NCBI GenBank assembly: GCA_012519195.1
Contig: JAAYQP010000234.1
Location: 1-34,630 of the forward strand
DNA: 34,630 nt
Source of the DNA: Clostridiales bacterium
GTDB lineage: Bacteria > Bacillota > Clostridia > Lachnospirales > Lachnospiraceae
Direction of reading: 5' to 3'
A model generated the notes under the pieces. The model was not told the origin of the DNA, did not search any database, and worked only from the letters and a program-made list of their open reading frames with translations. Both the position numbers and the translations under genes were made by a program. Of the stretch, positions 27,424 through 34,630 are shown piece by piece. The stretch's first letter is position 1. Every line of letters starts with the position of its first letter.

Positions 27424-29112
27424 TTATAAAGAGGAGCCATTAGAAAGAAAGCTAGTAGCCAATTGGTTAGCAGCAGCCTTTCCGGTATATAGAGCTCCCT
27501 GAAGCCATCCATGTTTGGTTGAAAGATGTTCCCCCGCAAAAAACACCCGATTATTAAATTCAGGTTGAAGCATACAAAAGTTAAATCTGATTTTTTGACT
27601 AGGTATGGCAGAGGCAAATGCCCCTCTAAAATTGGGTTCCGCATTCCAATGGACTGTTTTGGTGGCTTCAACAATAGAATTAAGGAAGCCTCTGGGAAGG
27701 CCATGGACCTCTTCTACATTTTCCCGTATGACTTGATAGCGTCTTAGGGGATCCAGATTCCCTAATCTGACGGCATCCAGATACAGATTATAGGATGCTA
27801 ATAATACGCCGGGGTCTTCCGGGGATGTCAATTGATTTTCTGGCATATGGACATGGTCTACAGGGTAGAATATGGATTGGATCGGAAGATCCGTAAAGGA
27901 TATACCTCCAAAGATATTTCCATAATCTGTTTTCCTTTCCCAAAACCTACGGTTACATAGAAAGGCAGTCTTCATGGCATCAAGATAATTATATTCAAAG
28001 ATGGCCTGCATTTTCTGATTGCTGAAGAATGGTTTAATCTCAACCTCCCTCAATGAAGAAAAGGGTAGGGCGCAGATAACATAATCAAATATATCGACAA
28101 AATCTCGGACCTCTTCTTTGCATCGATAGCGTACCACGATTTTGTCACGGTATGCAGATTGATAAATTCCAGTGACATAACGGCCAGATTGAAAGCAAAC
28201 AGTGCCAAGAAGGGATGCCGGTTGATTTCTGTATTGGGATGGCTTTTTTTCTTGAAAGGATTGATAAAATGCCATAGGAAGGTTAACATTTCCGCCATCG
28301 ATAGAATATATATTCCTATAGTCAAAGGTGTAGTCTTCGTTTATAACTTCATTATAGCTTAGATTTAAATAGGAGCCGGTTAAGGGGTTTGTACCGGATA
28401 ATAAGCTGATGGCTCCTTGACTAAAACCTAAATCTTCTAGATATTGACGTAAATTCTTAGTTAGAAAAGGTAGGTATTCCGATGAATAACTGGGGAGAAT
28501 TTGCAACATTTCTGCACGGACCTCTGGGGTAAGCTGACGTATCTGGTATTCAAATGCATAGTCCATAAGTTCATCCCAGGGAGTAGCCCGTTCCTGTGGT
28601 GAAAGCTCATATTTAGGATATAAATATTGTTCTATAGAATCGGATGTTCTTAATCTGGTATTATGTACATAGAGAAAGTTATTACGGGTTGGTGAGGTAA
28701 GAGAAGTGGTTCTTAAGTTAAATAGATTAATATAATGCCAAGTAGTTTCATGGCTAACTGGTATTCTATAAGCTCCAAATTCAGCATAATACTTTTTGTT
28801 ACGATCAAAGTAATAAGTATATACTCTTCCTCCAATTCTGTCATCGGAGGCTTCCAAAATCGTAATGTCAGCACCCAATTTGCGGAGTTCATAGGCTGCT
28901 GCCATACCGGCAACACCGCCTCCTATAATGCCGATCTTAACACCGTGCATTTCACCGGCAGCCACGATATTTGTAATATCCTCTGGTGGACTAAGATGTT
29001 TAATAATACATTCATAATCTTCGGGTCTTCCGGCTGCTTCCAGGCTGTTTCTTAGTATTTCATGGCGTTCTTCATCGCTTGGATTTTTTACAGGATAGAT
29101 CGGTGCATACAT
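27424..29112 (-). CDS. Flavin monoamine oxidase family protein
   Basis: KIGIIGGGVAGMAAAYELRKLGADITILEASDDRIGGRVYT; C-term RVFFAGEHLSTKHGWLQGALYTGKAAANQL. Confidence 0.9.
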   Translation of the reverse strand: MYAPIYPVKNPSDEERHEILRNSLEAAGRPEDYECIIKHLSPPEDITNIVAAGEMHGVKIGIIGGGVAGMAAAYELRKLGADITILEASDDRIGGRVYTYYFDRNKKYYAEFGAYRIPVSHETTWHYINLFNLRTTSLTSPTRNNFLYVHNTRLRTSDSIEQYLYPKYELSPQERATPWDELMDYAFEYQIRQLTPEVRAEMLQILPSYSSEYLPFLTKNLRQYLEDLGFSQGAISLLSGTNPLTGSYLNLSYNEVINEDYTFDYRNIYSIDGGNVNLPMAFYQSFQEKKPSQYRNQPASLLGTVCFQSGRYVTGIYQSAYRDKIVVRYRCKEEVRDFVDIFDYVICALPFSSLREVEIKPFFSNQKMQAIFEYNYLDAMKTAFLCNRRFWERKTDYGNIFGGISFTDLPIQSIFYPVDHVHMPENQLTSPEDPGVLLASYNLYLDAVRLGNLDPLRRYQVIRENVEEVHGLPRGFLNSIVEATKTVHWNAEPNFRGAFASAIPSQKIRFNFCMLQPEFNNRVFFAGEHLSTKHGWLQGALYTGKAAANQLATSFLSNGSSL

Positions 29113-29238
29113 TTAACGTACCTCTCCTTTATGTTACAATAGTAATATATTTTAAACATCCTCAAAATATAACAAAATTGGGCAAGCTATGAGTAAAAAT
29201 GACGCTAGTAATTTACGAAAATATGAATAATTAATAAT

Positions 29239-29253
29239 TGTGATAACATCACA
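29239..29253. promoter_or_regulatory. Palindrome TGTGATAACATCACA, candidate Crp/Fnr-family operator upstream of trxA
   Basis: Perfect 6-bp half sites with 3-nt centre in the amine oxidase/trx divergent region. Confidence 0.5.
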
Positions 29254-29378
29254 GAAGCTAAAGTAATATCGTGTTATAGTAAGATCACCACCAAAACAAA
29301 AGCATAAGAAAGAAAAGAATTGCTGCATAATCATTTTATATAATTTAATCATATTAATTTAATTAGGAGGGTTTTATT

Positions 29379-29693
29379 ATGGCAACGATAAAAATAACAA
29401 AGAATAATTTTGATCAAGAGGTATTAAATTCAAAGGAACCTGTATTATTGGATTTCTGGGCATCTTGGTGTGGACCTTGCCGTATGGTAGCTCCTACCGT
29501 AGATGAAATTGCAGAAGAGGTGAAGGGAACTGCCAAGGTCGGTAAGATCAATGTGGATGAAGAAAGCGAACTTGCATCGCAATTCCGTGTTATGAGTATT
29601 CCAACATTGATGGTAGTTAAGGATGGTAAAGTTGCTGCTACCGCAGTTGGGGTAAGACCGAAAAAGGACATTTTAAGAATGTTGGAAATTTAA
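29379..29693 (+). CDS. trxA: Thioredoxin
   Basis: LLDFWASWCGPCRMVAPTVDEIA; cis-Pro SIPTLMVVKDGK. Confidence 0.95.
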   Translation: MATIKITKNNFDQEVLNSKEPVLLDFWASWCGPCRMVAPTVDEIAEEVKGTAKVGKINVDEESELASQFRVMSIPTLMVVKDGKVAATAVGVRPKKDILRMLEI

Positions 29694-29763
29694 GGTTGCT
29701 ACTTAATTGGATTTATGATAAATTTAATATTAAAGTCAGGAGACTGATTTCATAGTCATGAAA

Positions 29764-29813
29764 GGGAATGAAACAGACAATGTGGCATAGTTGCCTTGTC
29801 TTGTAGCATTCCC
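29764..29813 (+). terminator. Hairpin after trxA
   Basis: GGGAATG-CAGACAA-GGCA / TGCC-TTGTCTTG-CATTCCC. Confidence 0.65.
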
Positions 29814-29955
29814 TCGCTTTGTATATACCGATGTATGGAAAACATACATAGTACAATCTCGATTGGAATAATTATTACGAGTAAGATATCGTAAAATTAG
29901 AGTGCAATATGCAGAAGCTTATTTGAATAATATATGTTGAATAGGAGGAGGTAAC

Positions 29956-30633
29956 TTGCTAAGTAGAGAAGACCTGTCGTTCATCCAAGATACCCTGAGC
30001 TTTTGGAAAAATCTTAATAAGGAACAAAAGAAGCTACTGGAGCATGCCTTGGTTAAAAAGCAATTTAATGTGGGAGAATCCATGAGGGGTAATTCGGAAT
30101 ATTGTGCAGGACTATTTTTGATCCAGCAAGGTCAGGTAAGGGCTTATATTATTTCTGAGAGTGGTAAAGAAATCACTTTATATCGCCTATTTGATAGGGA
30201 TGTTTGCATCTTTTCTGCTTCCTGTATTTTAAAAAATATTAATTTTGATATCTTTGTTGAAGTTGAAAAAGAAACAAAAGCCTTTCTAATTCCAACTGCC
30301 TCCTTTCTAAAGCTCTCAAAAGAATCGATTGCAGTTCAGTCATTTACTAATGATTTAATGGCTTCTCGCTTTTCTGAGGTTATGTGGATCATGGAGCAGG
30401 CCTTATTTACAAGCTTTGATAAAAGGTTGGCTAATTTCTTACTAGATCAGATTGCGATTGAGGAAAGTAATACTTTGAAAGTCACCCATGAACGGATTGC
30501 CAACGACCTGGGAACGGCGAGGGAAGTGGTAACTAGAATGCTGAAGTATTTTCAAAGTGAGGGGATCGTCGAACTGAATCGTAAAACCGTAAAGATACTG
30601 GATGAAAATAAACTGTATCAGCTCACTCAGTAA
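29956..30633 (+). CDS. Crp/Fnr-family transcriptional regulator
   Basis: cNMP-binding-like N-term (LFLIQQGQVRAYIISESGKEITLYRLFDRDVC); HTH VTHERIANDLGTAREVVTRMLKYFQSEGIVEL. Confidence 0.92.
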   Translation: MLSREDLSFIQDTLSFWKNLNKEQKKLLEHALVKKQFNVGESMRGNSEYCAGLFLIQQGQVRAYIISESGKEITLYRLFDRDVCIFSASCILKNINFDIFVEVEKETKAFLIPTASFLKLSKESIAVQSFTNDLMASRFSEVMWIMEQALFTSFDKRLANFLLDQIAIEESNTLKVTHERIANDLGTAREVVTRMLKYFQSEGIVELNRKTVKILDENKLYQLTQ

Positions 30634-30641
30634 ACAAATCA

Positions 30642-30767
30642 ATGCGATATAAACCATAATAATATAAACAAGATATACTAATTTCCTTGCTCCGTGGCGT
30701 GTATGCACGCAAACCTCGCTCAGAAATAGTATATCTTGTATATAATATGGATTAATAAGTATCGCAA
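30642..30767. repeat. Foldback element copy B with conserved core 30689-30727; perfect 13-bp inner arms 30668-30680 / 30727-30739
   Basis: ACAAGATATACTA / TAGTATATCTTGT, imperfect outer arms out to GCGATA / TATCGC. Confidence 0.8.
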
Positions 30768-30804
30768 TAATCTACACACAGTAATAACCGGAAGGAGAAA
30801 GTAT

Positions 30805-31506
30805 ATGGACAATGCACAGTTGATCCGGCAACGATTAATAGAATTGTCAGAGGAGCAATATCGGGCATTTTCGGCCTCCCTGACACCGGGTAAAAAGAAT
30901 ATCCTTGGCGTACGCCTACCGAAACTTAGAAAATTAGCCGGGGAGATCGTTAAGGAAGATTGGCGGACATATCTTAGTCAAGCCTCGGATGAATCGATGG
31001 AAGAGGTATTATTGCAAGGGATGGTAATTGGGAAGTGTAAGACAGATATTGAAGAGCTTCTAACTCTTGTAGCAAGATTTATTCCTAAGATTGATTGCTG
31101 GCCGGTATGCGACAGTTTTTGCAGTAGCTTAAAGATGGTTCATCAATATCGTGAGCGTTTTTGGGAATTCTTACAGCCTTATCTTTTATCCGATCAGGAA
31201 TATGAGATACGATTTGGCGTCGTAATGCTACTAAATTACTATGTATTGCCGGAATATGCCCCTGCCGCCTTCCATCATTTTGATCGTATAAAACATGAAG
31301 GATACTATGTTAAGATGGCAGTTGCCTGGGCGATATCAATCTATTTTATAAAACTCCAGGAGGAAACCTTTGCCTACCTCAAAAACAATAAATTAGATGA
31401 TTTCACATACAACAAAGCTCTTCAAAAGATTACCGAATCATTAAGGGTAGATAAAGAAACGAAGGAAATAATCCGGAGTATGAAGCGAAAGAATACCCTA
31501 TCCTAA
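30805..31506 (+). CDS. DNA alkylation repair protein (AlkD-like HEAT repeat)
   Basis: GVRLPKLRKLAGEI, WPVCDSFCSSLK, EIRFGVVMLLNYY, VKMAVAWAISIYF; start ATG 30805 after AAGGAG. Confidence 0.85.
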   Translation: MDNAQLIRQRLIELSEEQYRAFSASLTPGKKNILGVRLPKLRKLAGEIVKEDWRTYLSQASDESMEEVLLQGMVIGKCKTDIEELLTLVARFIPKIDCWPVCDSFCSSLKMVHQYRERFWEFLQPYLLSDQEYEIRFGVVMLLNYYVLPEYAPAAFHHFDRIKHEGYYVKMAVAWAISIYFIKLQEETFAYLKNNKLDDFTYNKALQKITESLRVDKETKEIIRSMKRKNTLS

Positions 31507-31546
31507 AATGGGATCAATATAACGTACACGTAAGGAGGAAGGTTGA

Positions 31547-33145
31547 ATGAAATTAACATTTCTAGGTGCAAGCCATGAGGTTACAGGAAGCTGTTTCTAT
31601 CTTGAAGCCTGTGGGAAGCACATATTAATCGATTGTGGAATGGAACAGGGAAGGGATTCCTTCGTAAATCAAGAACTTCCGATTCCGGCTGCCATGGTAG
31701 ATGCTGTTCTTCTAACTCACGCGCACATGGATCATTCGGGAAAACTCCCCTTGCTATATAAGCAGGGCTACCGCGGAAATATTCACGCTACAGGGGCTAC
31801 GACTGCGCTATGTGATCTTATGCTCCGTGACTCAGCTCATATTCAGATGAGTGAGGCGGAATGGAGAAACCGAAAAAGGAAACGTTCCGGAGGAGCACCT
31901 TACGAGCCAATCTATAATATGGAGGATACCCTGGCCACGATTCGAAGATTTGTATCTCATGATTATGGTAAAAAGTTCTCCTTGTACGAAGGTATTGAGA
32001 TTCGTTTCACCGATGTGGGGCATTTACTGGGTTCTGCCAGTATTGAAGTTTGGGTAACGGAAGAAGGAGTTACTAAAAAAATTGTATTCTCCGGAGATAT
32101 CGGTAATATAAATCAGCCACTGATCAATGATCCTCAGTATATTAGTGAAGCTGATTATGTTGTGATGGAATCAACATACGGTGACCGAAACCATGGTGAG
32201 AGGCCGGACTATATCGGAGAACTGACACAGATCATCCAGTCTACCTTGGACCGGGGAGGTAATGTTGTGATACCATCCTTTGCGGTAGGTAGGACACAGG
32301 TTTTACTATACTACTTGCGTAAGATTAAGGATAGTCAGCTAGTGAAAGGACACGGGGATTTCAAGGTTTATATAGACAGTCCGATGGCAATCGAATCCAC
32401 TCAGATCTTCCATGAAAATATGCTTGGATATTTTGATGAGGAAGCGCTTGATCTAGTCAAAAGAGGAATTAATCCCATCTCCTTCCCAGGATTAAAGACG
32501 GCAATCACACCGGAGGAATCAAAAGCAATCAATTTCGATGGGGAACCTAAGGTTATCATCTCTGCCTCCGGAATGTGTGAAGCTGGCCGCATTCGTCATC
32601 ATCTAAAGCATAATTTATGGAGAGAGGATAGTACCATCCTTTTTGTGGGCTATCAATCGGTTGGATCCCTTGGACGACTTCTACTGGATGGAGCATCTGA
32701 GGTAAAATTATTCGGAGAAATTATTCAGGTAAATGCTAAGATCGCTAAGTTATCGGGTGTTAGCGGACATGCGGATCGGGATGGCTTACTGAAATGGCTA
32801 CAAAGCTTTGCGAAGAAACCAGAAAGAGTATTTGTTGTTCATGGGGATGACCAGATCTGTGAACAATTTACGGAGTATATTCGAGATCGCTTAGGATATC
32901 AAGCAGTTGCTCCTTATAGCGGAACCACCTATGATTTAAAAGAAAATATATGTGTCGTTGAAGGAAGGAGGATCCCGGTAGATAGGGCACAGGAAACAAG
33001 AAAAGCCAGCTCTGCATTTGAGCGACTTGTTAATGCAGGGAAACGTCTTCTTGTCGTTATACAAAATAATAAGGGTGGAACCAACAAAGATCTTGGGAAA
33101 TTTGCAGATCAGATCAATGCCCTATGCGATAAATGGGATAGATGA
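31547..33145 (+). CDS. MBL-fold metallohydrolase with beta-CASP/RMMBL domains (YSH1-like)
   Basis: LTHAHMDHSGKLP, DVGHLLGSASIEV, FSGDIGNINQPL, VMESTYGDRNH, ISASGMCEAGRIRHHL, SGHADRDGL. Confidence 0.95.
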   Translation: MKLTFLGASHEVTGSCFYLEACGKHILIDCGMEQGRDSFVNQELPIPAAMVDAVLLTHAHMDHSGKLPLLYKQGYRGNIHATGATTALCDLMLRDSAHIQMSEAEWRNRKRKRSGGAPYEPIYNMEDTLATIRRFVSHDYGKKFSLYEGIEIRFTDVGHLLGSASIEVWVTEEGVTKKIVFSGDIGNINQPLINDPQYISEADYVVMESTYGDRNHGERPDYIGELTQIIQSTLDRGGNVVIPSFAVGRTQVLLYYLRKIKDSQLVKGHGDFKVYIDSPMAIESTQIFHENMLGYFDEEALDLVKRGINPISFPGLKTAITPEESKAINFDGEPKVIISASGMCEAGRIRHHLKHNLWREDSTILFVGYQSVGSLGRLLLDGASEVKLFGEIIQVNAKIAKLSGVSGHADRDGLLKWLQSFAKKPERVFVVHGDDQICEQFTEYIRDRLGYQAVAPYSGTTYDLKENICVVEGRRIPVDRAQETRKASSAFERLVNAGKRLLVVIQNNKGGTNKDLGKFADQINALCDKWDR

Positions 33146-33194
33146 AACTTTAGCATAGGCCAGTAAAAATGATCTGACAACTAGCAGAAATGGT

Positions 33195-33223
33195 TTGACA
33201 AGGATTTTTGCTTCCTCTATTAT
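33195..33223 (+). promoter_or_regulatory. Sigma-A-like promoter TTGACA-N17-TATTAT
   Basis: TTGACA 33195-33200, TATTAT 33218-33223. Confidence 0.7.
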
Positions 33224-33306
33224 AATAGTATATTGTCGTATTCTGCCTATTATAACTATGCCCAGTAGGATTACGAATATCTGAGTATTGACTGGAGGAA
33301 GCAAAC

Positions 33307-34630
33307 TTGAAGATAAAAAAGCAATCAATCTTAAGGTCTATAAGAAAGATTATCTTGGCTGTAATTATTGCTATAATTTTTATTTTGCTATCTTTTCTAT
33401 ATCTGCAGATAAAGATTCAAAGTAAAGATAATGATGATAAGCAGATTATCAATATATTTGGAAAACAAAGAATGTATACACAACTGATCACTAAGAATGT
33501 AAATCATCTATATTTTTTGATGTATAGTGCACAGAAAAGTCACACACAGGAAGAAGTCGATGAGATATCAAAGAAAATTATAGAGATTAAAGAGGATTTA
33601 TTACTTACTAAGGAAGATGTCGCTTCCACATTAGAATCTGTACATAAAGGTTATCTCTATGTCGATACGAAACGCATTGACATGGAACATTCGGTTAAAA
33701 AAGCATCTTCAGAAATGGATCAATTGTATACTGCCTGGAACAGTTTCTCAGAGGCAATTGATACCTTTATTAATGCAAATGAGCTTAATATAGATGTAAG
33801 GCAAGCCCATCAGTATATCAATGAAAATAATATGAAGCTGCTAGAGATCTGTGATACAGTTTTGAATTCTATTTTACAGGAAACGATAAGCTCTGCCAAG
33901 AGATTATCCAAATTGATCTATGCATTGATTGCTATGTTAAGTATCCTTGTTGTATTTGCTTTATTCAACCTATTGCAGTATATTATTTTACCCTTTAATC
34001 GAATTTATGATGGTATCTCCGAATTGGGTTTGACTTCCTATCCATCAAAATCAAATTTACCAACAAGAAAAAGAGTTACACCGGTTGTTGAAGAGATCAA
34101 TGAAATGTTTAGTAAATTTGATGATTTAAAGTCTCTGATTGAGAATATTAATAATAAAGGCACCTTTACGGAGACCTTGGATTTTATTAACCGGACATTT
34201 TCTAATTTTATCCCCTATAATTATATCGGTATTGCGCTGATCGAAGAAGATAAGAAAATGATACGGGCATCCTATGGGGTTTCTGATGGCTCTATAACCG
34301 GCCTTTCGGAAAACTTGGTAGGAAAATCTTGGCCTATAGAAGAAACCAGCCTTGGGCGTTTATTACGATCGGATAAAGTAAGAATTATCAATGACCTGGA
34401 AAAATATATGAGCAATCGGCCGATAAAGCCCTATAATCAAAGTATTTTTCAGGCAGGGATTCGTTCCTCTATAACACTACCTCTAAATGTTTCCGGAGAG
34501 CCTGTCGGCGTCATTTTCTTCTCCAGTAATCAGAAGAATGTTTATAAGGAAGCACATATTAATATACTTAAGACACTAGCAAATAGTATCGCCATAAGCT
34601 TCCATCAGAATATATTTATTGACGATATTA
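33307..34630 (+). CDS. Membrane sensor protein: PilJ/NarX-like N-terminal domain, two TM helices, GAF-like domain; truncated by window end
   Basis: Not in the supplied ORF track. TTG start after GGAGG; IIAIIFILLSFLYLQ...IINIFGKQRMYTQLITKNVNHL...LIYALIAMLSILVVFALFNLLQYI...IRSSITLPLNVSGEPVGVIFFSSNQ; open to window end. Confidence 0.82.
   Translation, partial: MKIKKQSILRSIRKIILAVIIAIIFILLSFLYLQIKIQSKDNDDKQIINIFGKQRMYTQLITKNVNHLYFLMYSAQKSHTQEEVDEISKKIIEIKEDLLLTKEDVASTLESVHKGYLYVDTKRIDMEHSVKKASSEMDQLYTAWNSFSEAIDTFINANELNIDVRQAHQYINENNMKLLEICDTVLNSILQETISSAKRLSKLIYALIAMLSILVVFALFNLLQYIILPFNRIYDGISELGLTSYPSKSNLPTRKRVTPVVEEINEMFSKFDDLKSLIENINNKGTFTETLDFINRTFSNFIPYNYIGIALIEEDKKMIRASYGVSDGSITGLSENLVGKSWPIEETSLGRLLRSDKVRIINDLEKYMSNRPIKPYNQSIFQAGIRSSITLPLNVSGEPVGVIFFSSNQKNVYKEAHINILKTLANSIAISFHQNIFIDDI

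Noticed and set aside
30442-30708. Supplied minus-strand ORF (88 aa)
   Set aside because: Antisense to the Crp/Fnr gene and foldback element B; no plausible protein features
33122-33328. 68-aa minus-strand ORF
   Set aside because: Overlaps the end of the MBL gene, the promoter and the start of the downstream sensor; no supporting signals
1-34630. CRISPR array, tRNA/rRNA, transposase, phage or toxin-antitoxin genes
   Set aside because: Looked for regularly spaced repeats, tRNA cloverleaf/CCA patterns and typical proteins; none seen

Overview
This 34.6-kb window looks like a low-GC Firmicutes chromosome, probably clostridial/Lachnospiraceae-like (inferred from codon usage, strong AGGAGG ribosome-binding sites and gene content). 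It carries about 25 mostly housekeeping or peripheral-metabolism genes. These include a HAD phosphatase (partial), metallophosphoesterase, truA, PPi-dependent phosphofructokinase, an EamA transporter, metF, a GerMN-type lipoprotein, an apbE-like gene with an in-frame TAG, and an FMN-binding-like lipoprotein. Also present are a CotF-like protein, a membrane Cache-LuxR sensor next to an anchored solute-binding protein, a CcdA-TlpA fusion, MarR + DegV, a GH3 glycosidase, a mannitol-dehydrogenase/UxuB-like oxidoreductase, YyaL (DUF255), MATE, a flavin amine oxidase, trxA, a Crp/Fnr regulator, an AlkD-like protein, an MBL/beta-CASP protein and a partial sensor protein. I saw no rRNA, tRNA, CRISPR array, transposase or phage genes. 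The most unusual signals are intergenic. Three foldback elements share a conserved ~39-nt apical core, while their arms are locus-specific but self-complementary. There is also a separate ~200-227 bp near-perfect palindrome after degV, a ~124-bp foldback between convergent genes, an amber codon just after the lipobox of apbE, and several candidate operators. All calls come from reading the sequence by eye; no database search or folding program was run.
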